Positions 1 through 6,909 of a stretch of 9,340 nt of DNA are shown here, piece by piece; position 1 is the stretch's first letter; each line of letters begins with the position of its first letter. The stretch is from NCBI GenBank assembly GCA_945827765.1, contig CALZPS010000041.1, forward strand, positions 1 through 9,340, written 5' to 3'. The position numbers were made by a program, and so were the translations under genes. Origin of the DNA: an uncultured Lachnospiraceae bacterium (GTDB lineage: Bacteria; Bacillota; Clostridia; Lachnospirales; Lachnospiraceae). The notes beneath the pieces are model-generated. The model did no database searches, was not told where the DNA came from, and saw only the letters and a program-made list of their open reading frames with translations.

Positions 1-1326
1 GACTTGTTCGAGTCATATGTAGGTTCTCTTGTATCCGCATTGACTCTGGGGGCAGCTGCTGCTACGGTATCGGGAGTATTGTATCCGCTGGCTATCGCAG
101 CGTGCGGTCTGTTGGCATCTATTATTGCGACCTTCTTTGTAAAAGGAGGAGAAAACAGCAATCCACAGAAAGCACTGACCAGAGGCAGTTATGTCTCAGC
201 AGCGATTGTAATTGTGGCATCTCTTGTGCTTAGTTTTGTACTGTTTGACGGAGTTTCGGCAGCGATTGCCGTAATCGCGGGTCTGGTTGTCGGAGTTATC
301 ATCGGAAATGTGACAGAATATTATACTTCTGCGGATTATAAACCGGTAAAGAGAATTGGAGAACAGTCGGAAACAGGTGCAGCGACGACGATTATCAGTG
401 GTATCGCAGTAGGTATGCAGTCCACGGCAATTCCGATGCTGCTGATTTGTGCAGGCATTTTTATCGCATATAAAGCAAATGGACTGTATGGTATCGCACT
501 TGCAGCAGTAGGTATGTTGTCCACAACCGGAATTACAGTTGCAGTTGACGCATATGGTCCAATCGCAGACAATGCAGGTGGTATCGCGGAAATGTCCGGG
601 CTGGATGAATCTGTGCGCGAGATTACCGATAAACTGGATTCTGTCGGCAATACAACAGCGGCGATGGGAAAAGGGTTTGCAATTGGTTCTGCAGCGCTAA
701 CGGCATTGGCACTGTTTGTATCTTATGCTAATGCTGTCGGACTGGAGGCAAGTGGAATTAATCTTCTGAATTATAAAGTAATCATAGGCCTTTTCATTGG
801 CGGTATGCTGACATTTTTGTTTTCCGCACTTACGATGGATTCTGTATCCAAGGCGGCGTACAAGATGATTGAGGAAGTCAGACGACAGTTCCGTGAGAAA
901 CCGGGTATTATGAGAGGAACAGATAAACCGGATTATACCTCCTGTGTGGCAATTTCAACAACTGCGGCGCTTCATGAAATGATGCTTCCGGGTATCATGG
1001 CAGTAGCCGTTCCGTTGGTAGTGGGAATTCTGCTTGGCGTGGAGGCTCTTGGTGGTCTGCTGGGCGGCGCTTTGGTGACAGGTGTACTGATGGCAATCTT
1101 TATGTCTAACTCCGGCGGTGCATGGGATAATGCCAAGAAATACATAGAAGTCGGCAATCATGGCGGCAAAGGCAGTGAGGCACACAAGGCTGCTGTTGTG
1201 GGTGATACGGTCGGAGATCCGTTCAAGGATACGTCAGGTCCGTCCATCAACATTCTGATTAAGCTGATGACAATCGTGTCACTGGTATTTGCACCGTTGT
1301 TCTTGGCAATCGGAGGACTGTTGTAA
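1..1326 (+). CDS. hppA: K+-dependent-type membrane pyrophosphatase (Na+/H+ pump), C-terminal part
   Basis: Integral membrane pump that couples hydrolysis of cytoplasmic pyrophosphate to export of Na+ and/or H+. The window opens inside the gene: codons 1-9 read DLFESYVGS, the conserved stretch that follows the family's GMGA motif, so the TTG at position 4 is not a start and roughly 230-270 N-terminal residues lie upstream. Visible hallmarks (numbered from base 1) are the acidic Mg-PPi residues around D183-E197 ([15 protein letters not shown]), GNTTAA at 216-221, [11 protein letters not shown] at 370-380 and the near-terminal [15 protein letters not shown] at 401-415. Many hydrophobic segments alternate with these loops, and the C-terminus is hydrophobic as usual. 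Residue 220 is Ala where K+-independent members carry Lys, so the enzyme should need K+. Family knowledge suggests that K+-dependent members are mostly Na+ pumps, but the ion cannot be settled here. The gene is convergent with prs and is followed by a terminator. The family call is very secure. Confidence 0.96.
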   Translation, partial: DLFESYVGSLVSALTLGAAAATVSGVLYPLAIAACGLLASIIATFFVKGGENSNPQKALTRGSYVSAAIVIVASLVLSFVLFDGVSAAIAVIAGLVVGVIIGNVTEYYTSADYKPVKRIGEQSETGAATTIISGIAVGMQSTAIPMLLICAGIFIAYKANGLYGIALAAVGMLSTTGITVAVDAYGPIADNAGGIAEMSGLDESVREITDKLDSVGNTTAAMGKGFAIGSAALTALALFVSYANAVGLEASGINLLNYKVIIGLFIGGMLTFLFSALTMDSVSKAAYKMIEEVRRQFREKPGIMRGTDKPDYTSCVAISTTAALHEMMLPGIMAVAVPLVVGILLGVEALGGLLGGALVTGVLMAIFMSNSGGAWDNAKKYIEVGNHGGKGSEAHKAAVVGDTVGDPFKDTSGPSINILIKLMTIVSLVFAPLFLAIGGLL

Positions 1327-1358
1327 AAAAACAACTGCCTGAGAAAATATCCAAATGA

Positions 1359-1414
1359 AATCGAGCAGGAGGAAATTCTCTTATTAAGAGATTCCTCCTG
1401 CTCGATTCGTTTTT
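1359..1414 (+). terminator. Intrinsic terminator after hppA
   Basis: The left arm (1359-1382) and right arm (1386-1407) pair over 22 bp with a 2-nt bulge and a 3-nt loop (ATT). The stem is followed by CGTTTTTC and further T-rich sequence. It begins about 32 nt after the hppA stop. On the opposite strand the same stem is followed only by broken T runs, so it may stop transcripts arriving from prs less efficiently. No other good terminator is visible for prs in 1415-1507. Confidence 0.88.
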
Positions 1415-1507
1415 CTTTTTCATTTACAAGGGTAAATAATTATTTGTTTTTAAGCAGAACCATAACCCCCTGGTATGATTCAAATGGCATTGTTTAGCAT
1501 CGTAAAA

Positions 1508-2698
1508 TTATTCCGGTATCAGCTCTCCGTTTTTATATAACTGCAGCACATGCTGAATACGTTCACTCGGATTCAGCAGAGTACTGATGGAACCGTCATG
1601 ATTTAAAGTGTCGATTACCAAGGCGATATATTTACTCATGTCACAATTGATATAATACGGTTTTGCCAATAATTCCGGCGTCTGGTAAATCAGATTTGTA
1701 GTGAGGATACCGGTAATCAATCCCTGCGCGTATGCCTCATCGAATTTTTCCATTCCGTTTGTGAAAAGTCCGAATGTGGCAGCGGCAAAAATCCGGTTTG
1801 CTTTTCTGCGTTTCAATTCTGTCGCTACATCAATGATACTGTCTCCGGAAGAGATCATATCGTCAATGATAATGACATCTTTTCCCTCAACGGAGCTGCC
1901 TAGAAATTCGTGGGCAACGATAGGATTCCGGCCGTTTACAATACGGGTATAATCACGTCTCTTGTAGAACATACCCATGTCCAGTCCTAACACATTGGCA
2001 AGATATACGGCACGGTTAGTTCCGCCTTCATCCGGGCTGATGACCATCATGTGGTCGCTGTCAATCTGTAAATCAGGCACGGTAGAGAGAAGACTTTTTA
2101 TGAACTGATAAGACGGGGATACTGTCTCAAATCCGTTCAGCGGAATAGCATTCTGCACACGTGGGTCATGAGCATCAAAGGTGATGATGTTGGAAACACC
2201 CATGCGTACCAGCTCTTGCAAAGCAAGCGCACAGTCCAGAGATTCTCGTCCGCTGCGTTTATGCTGACGGCTTTCATACAAAAACGGCATGATTACATTG
2301 ATGCGTCTGCTTTTGCCTCCCACTGCGGCAATGATGCGCTTCAGATTTTGAAAATGATCGTCCGGGGACATATGATTGATGTTGCCTGACAGCGAGTATG
2401 TTACGCTGTAATTCAACACGTCAACCATCAGATATAAATCTTTTCCACGAATGGATTCATTGATGATACCTTTTGCCTCACCGGAGCCAAAACGAGGAAC
2501 CTTGGAATCGATAATATAAGTGTCTCTGACATAGCCTGTAAAAGCAACATCGTCCTTATACTGATGTGCACTTTCGCTGCGCCACTTGACAAGGTAATCA
2601 TTGACTTTGCTGCCAAGCTCCTCACAGCCGGTTATCGGAATAAGTCCCAATGCCCCGACCGGAATGTTTTCTAAAACTCTTTCACTTCTGCGAATCAT
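1508..2698 (-). CDS. prs: Ribose-phosphate pyrophosphokinase, long divergent form
   Basis: Makes PRPP from ribose 5-phosphate and ATP for purine, pyrimidine, His, Trp and NAD synthesis. Recognisable Prs elements in order (396-residue protein) are PFLYESRQHKRSGRES at about 138-152 (family P-Y-ARQDR region), FDAHDPRVQNAIP at 174-186 (equivalent of the DLHA..QIQ motif), SPDEGGTNRA at 221-230, the catalytic flexible-loop KRR at 246-248, and the PRPP loop VIIIDDMISSGDSI at 275-288. Ordinary Prs is about 315 residues; the extra length is at the N-terminus and around residues 90-130. The ATG at 2698 is chosen because AGGGAGG precedes it at good spacing; an open extension of 17 codons upstream lies entirely inside the helicase-loader gene. 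The start overlaps the upstream stop by 17 nt, implying translational coupling. The PRPP loop departs from the usual D-T-G-G-T form but keeps both Asp. The fold is certain; that it is the cell's main PRPP synthase is less so. Confidence 0.87.
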   Translation of the reverse strand: MIRRSERVLENIPVGALGLIPITGCEELGSKVNDYLVKWRSESAHQYKDDVAFTGYVRDTYIIDSKVPRFGSGEAKGIINESIRGKDLYLMVDVLNYSVTYSLSGNINHMSPDDHFQNLKRIIAAVGGKSRRINVIMPFLYESRQHKRSGRESLDCALALQELVRMGVSNIITFDAHDPRVQNAIPLNGFETVSPSYQFIKSLLSTVPDLQIDSDHMMVISPDEGGTNRAVYLANVLGLDMGMFYKRRDYTRIVNGRNPIVAHEFLGSSVEGKDVIIIDDMISSGDSIIDVATELKRRKANRIFAAATFGLFTNGMEKFDEAYAQGLITGILTTNLIYQTPELLAKPYYINCDMSKYIALVIDTLNHDGSISTLLNPSERIQHVLQLYKNGELIPE

Positions 2699-3701
2699 AA
2701 TGATCCTCCCTTTTGCGTAATTTCTTTTTGAGGCGAATATCATCCCCAAGTAATTTCAACATCGTATAATTGCTTGTGATACGGGAAAATGACCGCTCCG
2801 TATATAAATCTGCCAACGTATCCAGGGACAGATTTGTGGAAATCACGGTTGATTTTTTGTTTAACAGTCGTTCATTGATGCAGGAAAATAACTGAGATAC
2901 AACAAAATTATTTGTAAACTCTGTCCCTAAATCGTCAATGATCAACAAATCACAATCATAGATGTACTCCTGCATCTCTTTTGAATTGGCGCTGCCTTTG
3001 TCAAAAGCACTCTGCGCCAGAATGTTGAAAAGCGATGGTGCAGAAAAATAAATAACAGAAAATCCCTGTTCTATCAACTCGCGGGCAATACAGTTGGAAA
3101 GGAAAGTCTTGCCGACTCCCACATCCCCGTATAAAAACAGATTGCCATGTTTTTCCGGAAATGTACGGACAAATTCTTTACAGACAGCTAATGTATCAGC
3201 CATCATTGCCCGTGCAGGATAAGAGTGGTTTGACTTGGTTTCCAGATAATTCAAGGGATAGTAATCCAGTTGGAATGTATCAAAATTCTCCTTCTGCAAA
3301 ATCTCCTTCAGATTAGATTGTTCATAAAGCAATGAGCATACTGCTTTTTTAAAACAATGACATTTTTGGCTGCCGATATAGCCTGTATCCTGACAATCGC
3401 TGCATTCATAGACCGGCTCCAGATAGTCAGCGGGAAATCCACAGGATTTCAAAAGTTCCTGCTTGGAACTTCTAAGGATAGCCAGTTCCTCTTTTAAAGA
3501 ATCTACGGCCTTGTCGTCGCCGTTTAACAGACGTTTGCCATAGCTGACGGAAAGTGCTGAGATAGACTCGTCCAGAGCCTGAAATTCCGGTGACTTTTGG
3601 TATACTTCCTTGTAATGGGCATTCATAAGGTCGCGGCTTCTCGCTTGTTTTTGTTCATATGTCCGCATAATGGACTGATATTGTGAAGTGTTAAGTCCCA
3701 C
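2682..3701 (-). CDS. DnaC/DnaI-family AAA+ helicase loader
   Basis: ATPase expected to load the replicative helicase onto DNA together with the DnaD-like protein encoded just upstream. The protein is 339 residues. An N-terminal helical part (1-85) is followed by a probable zinc site with C100, C103, C114 and C116 (ECSDCQ...KCHCF). The AAA+ domain has Walker A GDVGVGKT at 192-199, Walker B LLIIDDLG at 252-259, a sensor-like STN at 288-290 and an arginine-finger region TERSFSRI at 301-308. Length and the Cys cluster followed by AAA+ match Bacillus DnaI better than IstB, and there is no transposase nearby. The start is GTG at 3701, chosen because AAGGAG lies 7 nt upstream; the first internal ATG (3668) lacks such a site. 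The gap from the DnaD-like stop is 13 nt, so this Shine-Dalgarno overlaps the end of the previous gene. Family certain; exact DnaI orthology inferred. Confidence 0.9.
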   Translation of the reverse strand: MGLNTSQYQSIMRTYEQKQARSRDLMNAHYKEVYQKSPEFQALDESISALSVSYGKRLLNGDDKAVDSLKEELAILRSSKQELLKSCGFPADYLEPVYECSDCQDTGYIGSQKCHCFKKAVCSLLYEQSNLKEILQKENFDTFQLDYYPLNYLETKSNHSYPARAMMADTLAVCKEFVRTFPEKHGNLFLYGDVGVGKTFLSNCIARELIEQGFSVIYFSAPSLFNILAQSAFDKGSANSKEMQEYIYDCDLLIIDDLGTEFTNNFVVSQLFSCINERLLNKKSTVISTNLSLDTLADLYTERSFSRITSNYTMLKLLGDDIRLKKKLRKREDHYDSQK

Positions 3702-3714
3702 GAAAATACTCCTT

Positions 3715-4839
3715 TTAATTACTGTTTAAGAGCCGTTCTTCCAGCGAATTCATATCATAAACGCGGCGCTCAAAATTGTTCATGTTTTTTGCAGCAGGTT
3801 TCTGACAGACAGAAGATTTCTTTGCGGCTTTTTCTTTTTGGAAAGCATCATCCAGTGAGGCGATATCCTGAAGGTGGTGAACCTGACTATCTTTCCACCG
3901 GGTCAGAATACTGTCAGCATACTCAAAACTCGGTTGATGTGTAGCTGAAACAGTACGATTTACAGCTTCACGGATGATATCGAGGGTAAAGCCAAATTCT
4001 TCAGTCCATTTTCGGATGTAGGAGAGCTCAGAATCTGCCGGTCCCCGGTTTTTGATGCCAAATGCATTTAGTATTGTATAACAATTCTTATTGTAATTCA
4101 AGGACTGTTGTCTGGCTTCTTCTACTGTGCTGATCCCTTCCTCTGCCCATGCGATGGCTACCTTCCGAATATAGTGAATACTTTTGTGATTGTTCTCCAC
4201 GCAGGATTCAATCAGATATTCAATCAGGCTGGCGGACATTCCAAGAGTATCATAAAAATAAGTGATGGTGTCCACATCTGTTTTGGTCAGTGTTTTCCCC
4301 AGATATTGTTCGGCAATAAACAGAAGGGACTTCAATTCCTTCTGAGCTTTAAAAGAATCCAGAGGAATGGCCTTTCCGGAAATGGTCTTCTGAGCCCTGG
4401 GAGAGCTCTTTTGGGCAGACCCTGTCGAAACAGAGTCTGAAACCGGGACAGACTGTGCCGTAACAGAGTCCGAAACCGGGGCAGACTGTGCCGGAACAGG
4501 GTTCGGATTCGTGACGGACTGTGCCTGAGAAGATGCCGAAACAGGAATTTTATTTAACTCGAGGGTTCTGATCTGACCTTCGGAATCTTTCTCCAGTTTC
4601 AGCAGTCCCTGAGATTCCCAGTAACGGAATGCGCGCAAGATATCCTTTTCCGTGTTGTTTAAACAATCGGCAATCATAGATAGTGTCAATGTTTGATACG
4701 GGTCGTCCAGATGACGGAGCAAAAACAAATACACCTTTACAAATTCTCCGTTTGCCTGAATCATATAGTTGTCTATGAAATCATTGGAAATCAAAGTCGC
4801 ATTTGTCTGAAATTTGTTCTTTAATGTTAGTGTCTTCAT
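3715..4839 (-). CDS. DnaD-domain replication initiation (primosome) protein
   Basis: Likely remodels origin or fork DNA and recruits the helicase loader encoded next. The 374-residue protein has a winged-helix-like N-terminus (about 1-95), a Ser/Pro/Val/Gln-rich linker (about 100-150), then two DnaD/DnaB_2 C-terminal-type domains. The first, at about 170-235, carries YIRKVAIAW (223-231). The second, at about 252-316, carries YADSILTRW (307-315). Both match the family's YxxxIxxxW signature. The tail NNFERRVYDMNSLEERLL (354-371) is the conserved C-terminal peptide of clostridial and phage DnaD-like proteins. One winged helix plus a duplicated C-domain is closer to the DnaB/DnaD superfamily of Firmicutes than to short B. 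subtilis DnaD. The start ATG at 4839 has AGGGAGG only 3 nt upstream, slightly tight. First gene of the operon with the helicase loader and prs. Confidence 0.9.
   Translation of the reverse strand: MKTLTLKNKFQTNATLISNDFIDNYMIQANGEFVKVYLFLLRHLDDPYQTLTLSMIADCLNNTEKDILRAFRYWESQGLLKLEKDSEGQIRTLELNKIPVSASSQAQSVTNPNPVPAQSAPVSDSVTAQSVPVSDSVSTGSAQKSSPRAQKTISGKAIPLDSFKAQKELKSLLFIAEQYLGKTLTKTDVDTITYFYDTLGMSASLIEYLIESCVENNHKSIHYIRKVAIAWAEEGISTVEEARQQSLNYNKNCYTILNAFGIKNRGPADSELSYIRKWTEEFGFTLDIIREAVNRTVSATHQPSFEYADSILTRWKDSQVHHLQDIASLDDAFQKEKAAKKSSVCQKPAAKNMNNFERRVYDMNSLEERLLNSN
4427..4525 (-). repeat. Three in-frame 33-bp tandem repeats in the DnaD-like linker
   Basis: Units lie at 4427-4459, 4460-4492 and 4493-4525. 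The first two are nearly identical and the third has diverged. On the coding (minus) strand each encodes 11 residues, reading AQSVTNPNPVP, AQSAPVSDSVT and AQSVPVSDSVS. Because 33 is a multiple of three, unit gain or loss keeps the frame, so linker length can vary freely. There are no spacers, so this is not a CRISPR array. Confidence 0.9.
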
Positions 4840-4884
4840 ATGCCTCCCTGTCCTTTAACAGTATTTCCCCTCGTGCGTAAGGGT

Positions 4885-4893
4885 ATTATAGCA
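4885..4893 (-). promoter_or_regulatory. Extended -10 promoter of the dnaD-like/loader/prs operon
   Basis: Read on the minus strand this is TGCTATAAT, a perfect extended -10 (TGn plus TATAAT), with no good -35 at 16-18 bp. The predicted transcript starts near 4878, giving a leader of about 38 nt that ends in the AGGGAGG ribosome site. It lies about 90 bp past the murC stop, so the operon can be expressed apart from murC. Confidence 0.68.
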
Positions 4894-4943
4894 CTGAAAT
4901 CCGGCAGGAAAAAGCATTTTTTTTGAGTTAGTGGCAACTTTTT

Positions 4944-4975
4944 TGTGGATAACTTTGTGTGGAAAATGTGGATAA
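4944..4975 (-). promoter_or_regulatory. Cluster of three DnaA boxes
   Basis: On the minus strand, TTATCCACA (4967-4975) is followed directly by TTTTCCACA (4958-4966), then 5 nt, then TTATCCACA (4944-4952). The outer two are perfect matches to the DnaA-box consensus TTATNCACA and the middle one differs at one position. All three point the same way. The cluster fills the gap right after the murC stop and lies about 65-100 bp upstream of the predicted start of the dnaD-like operon, a position suited to DnaA-mediated control. Actual DnaA binding is inferred from the sequence. Confidence 0.75.
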
Positions 4976-4978
4976 CTC

Positions 4979-6355
4979 TTATTTCAGAAACATTTCCCCA
5001 ATGTTTACAACGTTTCCGGCTCCCATAGTTATCAACATGTCCCCTTCGGAACAGGACATTTTCAGAAAGTCTGCAATCTCCCCGAAACTTGGGTAATAGT
5101 GGACATCGATATCAAGTTTGCGGATTTCATCAGCCAAATCTTTGGATGAGATGCCGAGGTCATCGGTTTCCCGGGCAGCATAAATATCTGCAAGTATCAC
5201 ATGGTCAGCCTGAGAGAGCACTTCTGCAAATTCGTGAAAGAAAGCTTTCGTGCGTGTATAAGTATGCGGCTGGAATACACACCAGAGTTCTTTGTGAGGG
5301 TATTTTGCCGCCGCAGTCAATGTGGCACGTATTTCCGTCGGGTGATGTGCGTAATCATCAATGACAATCACTCCATTGCGGGTTCCTTTGTATTCAAAAC
5401 GGCGGTCAGTTCCCTTGAAGGAGAGCAGTCCCCGGCTGATGATGTCGAAAGGAATGTTCAGGAGGCGGGCAGCTGCAATTGCAGCCAGCGCGTTTGATAC
5501 GTTATGGGCGCCGGGTACAGAAAGTGAAATACGACCGAGCGAAAGTCCCCTTTCGATTACGTCAAATGATGCGTTTCCAAGTTTATCATACATGATATTA
5601 TATGCGGTGTAATCACTGCCTTTCAGATAGCCGTAAGTAACCGTTTGACAATCAAGACCTGTGCATATTTCCTGATAATTCTCAATGTCAGTATTGATGA
5701 CAAGTGTCCCGTCAGATGGAAGCAGGGCTGCAAAACGGCGGAATGAATGTCTGATATCTTCCAAATCTTTAAAAAAGTCCAAATGGTCCTCTTCAATATT
5801 TAATATCACACTGATTTTTGGGAAAAAATGCAGGAAACTGTTGGTATATTCACAGGCTTCGGTAAGGAATGTGTCTGAGTGTCCGACCCGGATATTCCCA
5901 CCGATTGCTTTCAGAATACCGCCCACAGAGATGGTAGGATCCATGTCACCTTCCAGCAAAATATGAGAAAGCATGGAGGTTGTGGTCGTTTTGCCGTGTG
6001 TTCCGGAGACAGCAACGGGTGTCTTATAGTTTTTCATCAACTGTCCCAAAAGCTCTGCACGTGTCAATAGAGGAAGACCAAGAGCGGAAGCCTGTAAAAG
6101 CTCCGGGTTGGAACTACTGATTGCTGCAGTATATACAACACAGTCGATGCCGTCAATGATATTGTCAGCTTTCTGACCATAAAAAATATGTGCGCCTTTT
6201 TCTTCAAGCGCTCTGGTCAGAGGTGATTCACTGCTGTCGGAGCCGGAGATTGTAAAACCTTCCTGCAGGAGAATCTCAGCGAGACCACTCATGCTGATGC
6301 CTCCGATTCCTATAAAATGAATATGGACTGGGTTTTCAAAATTAATTTTATACAT
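4979..6355 (-). CDS. murC: UDP-N-acetylmuramate--L-alanine ligase
   Basis: Cytoplasmic ATP-dependent ligase that adds the first residue of the peptidoglycan stem peptide, L-Ala, to UDP-MurNAc. The complete 458-residue protein has normal family length. The N-terminal UDP-binding domain carries GIGGISMSG (16-24). The central ATPase domain has the P-loop GTHGKTTTT (118-126), EACEY (166-170) and NIEEDHLDFF (186-195, with the Mg-binding Glu/His region). The C-terminal domain has GAHNVSNALA (282-291), TDRRFE (316-321), DDYAHHPTE (333-341), FQPHTYTR (361-368) and GAGN (445-448). These distinguish MurC from MurD, MurE and MurF. The ATG at 6355 is preceded by AAGAGG about 10 nt upstream, with a stronger AAGGAG further away. 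It appears to be monocistronic or read partly into the dnaD-like operon, since I find no terminator after it. It is divergent from spoVG. Confidence 0.97.
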   Translation of the reverse strand: MYKINFENPVHIHFIGIGGISMSGLAEILLQEGFTISGSDSSESPLTRALEEKGAHIFYGQKADNIIDGIDCVVYTAAISSSNPELLQASALGLPLLTRAELLGQLMKNYKTPVAVSGTHGKTTTTSMLSHILLEGDMDPTISVGGILKAIGGNIRVGHSDTFLTEACEYTNSFLHFFPKISVILNIEEDHLDFFKDLEDIRHSFRRFAALLPSDGTLVINTDIENYQEICTGLDCQTVTYGYLKGSDYTAYNIMYDKLGNASFDVIERGLSLGRISLSVPGAHNVSNALAAIAAARLLNIPFDIISRGLLSFKGTDRRFEYKGTRNGVIVIDDYAHHPTEIRATLTAAAKYPHKELWCVFQPHTYTRTKAFFHEFAEVLSQADHVILADIYAARETDDLGISSKDLADEIRKLDIDVHYYPSFGEIADFLKMSCSEGDMLITMGAGNVVNIGEMFLK

Positions 6356-6394
6356 AAACAGATAACCTCTTCTCCTTATTGATATGAGTTGCCC

Positions 6395-6418
6395 GACAAA
6401 TGAGCCTGACGTCTATTT
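6395..6418 (+). repeat. Partial copy of the left end of the palindromic element
   Basis: GACAAATGAGCCTGACGT (6395-6412) is identical to 6915-6932. The similarity continues for six more bases with two mismatches. The rest of the element, including its right-hand inverted repeat, is absent, so this is a solo end or deletion remnant. It lies in the predicted murC leader. Confidence 0.8.
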
Positions 6419-6429
6419 TAGACTTCTAT

Positions 6430-6435
6430 ATTATA
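6430..6435 (-). promoter_or_regulatory. Probable murC -10 box
   Basis: A perfect TATAAT on the minus strand, 75-80 bp upstream of the murC ATG. The -35 region at 17 bp (TTTCAA) is weak, three matches of six. The predicted start near 6423 gives a leader of about 68 nt that contains the partial repeat copy at 6395-6418 and begins with a small hairpin at 6411-6423 (GTCTA, 3-nt loop, TAGAC). Confidence 0.5.
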
Positions 6436-6541
6436 ACTAGATATGAGAGAAATTGAAAGGAATTCCTTTTGTGCAAAATTAACAAAAAGTAGGAAAATAA
6501 GATTGAATAATTGTAAATATACACACAAACTGAAAAAAGTA

Positions 6542-6550
6542 TGCTATAAT
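6542..6550 (+). promoter_or_regulatory. spoVG extended -10 promoter
   Basis: TGCTATAAT, a perfect extended -10. The -35 at 17 bp (CACACA) is poor. The predicted start near 6557 gives a leader of about 60 nt. I also looked for a sigma-H promoter, known for Bacillus spoVG, and found no correctly spaced pair. Confidence 0.68.
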
Positions 6551-6565
6551 ACATCCAGATATTAG

Positions 6566-6597
6566 TCATGCGCACAATCATGCAGCGATTGACATGA
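6566..6597 (+). promoter_or_regulatory. Stem-loop in the spoVG leader, next to the ribosome site
   Basis: TCATG (6566-6570) pairs with CATGA (6593-6597), and CAATC (6575-6579) pairs with GATTG (6587-6591) around a 7-nt loop. An asymmetric internal loop separates the two stems. The structure ends a few bases before the Shine-Dalgarno AAAGGAG, so it could influence access to it. It is modest in stability and no known RNA family is recognised. Confidence 0.4.
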
Positions 6598-6616
6598 GAG
6601 AAAGGAGACACAGGGT

Positions 6617-6904
6617 ATGCGGATTACAGATGTACGTGTGCGAAAAGTGGCAAAAGAGGGAAAATTAAAGGCAGTGGTTTCGATCACTCTGGACGATGAA
6701 TTTGTTGTTCATGATATCAAGGTGATTGAGGGTGAGAAAGGATTGTTCATTGCGATGCCCAGCAAGAAGGCTGCAGATGGAGAATACAGGGATATTGCCC
6801 ATCCAATCAATTCCTCGACAAGAGAAAGAATACAGAGAATGATTTTGGACAAATATGAAGAGGCACTGGAAAACGAGCCGGAATATGTAATTGGTGAAAT
6901 GTAA
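6617..6904 (+). CDS. spoVG: Septation/regulatory protein SpoVG
   Basis: Small nucleic-acid-binding regulator; in Bacillus it affects asymmetric septation, and in other Firmicutes it acts as a DNA- or RNA-binding global regulator. The 95-residue protein fits the family's usual length of about 85-100. It starts with the typical [11 protein letters not shown], then has the conserved core [21 protein letters not shown] (split here as VHDIKVIEG, 31-39, and [11 protein letters not shown], 41-51) and [14 protein letters not shown] (59-72), followed by an acidic helical tail. The ATG at 6617 has AAAGGAG 9 nt upstream. It stands alone on the plus strand, divergent from murC, and is followed by a palindromic element and not by a T-tailed terminator. 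In B. subtilis spoVG lies two genes before prs near the origin; here a prs lies about 4 kb away on the other strand. Confidence 0.97.
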   Translation: MRITDVRVRKVAKEGKLKAVVSITLDDEFVVHDIKVIEGEKGLFIAMPSKKAADGEYRDIAHPINSSTRERIQRMILDKYEEALENEPEYVIGEM

Positions 6905-6909
6905 TAAGC

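Noticed and set aside
4..6. TTG as the start of the pyrophosphatase.
   Set aside because: It is an internal Leu in the conserved DLFESYVGS; the gene continues upstream of the window.
1446..1507. Separate prs terminator (GAATCATA/TATGGTTC stem on the minus strand, about 1463-1487).
   Set aside because: An 8-bp stem with a G-T pair and a 9-nt loop and no following T run; too weak to call.
2699..2749. A longer prs start, adding 17 residues.
   Set aside because: The extension lies wholly inside the helicase-loader gene and has no ribosome site, whereas the ATG at 2698 has AGGGAGG at good distance.
4427..4525. CRISPR-like array of about 33-bp repeats.
   Set aside because: The units are directly joined without spacers, keep the reading frame and encode a repeated peptide within the DnaD-like gene.
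4840..4978. Chromosomal replication origin at the DnaA-box cluster.
   Set aside because: Only three boxes in about 140 bp, no clear AT-rich unwinding region or repeated DnaA-trio beside them, and no dnaA, dnaN or rpmH nearby. A regulatory or titration site fits better. Whole-genome GC skew would decide.
6456..6510. Sigma-H promoter for spoVG.
   Set aside because: AAAGGAATT (6456-6464) and GTAGGAAAA (6489-6497) resemble the -35, and ATTGAATAA (6502-6510) the -10, but no pair has the needed 11-12 bp spacing.
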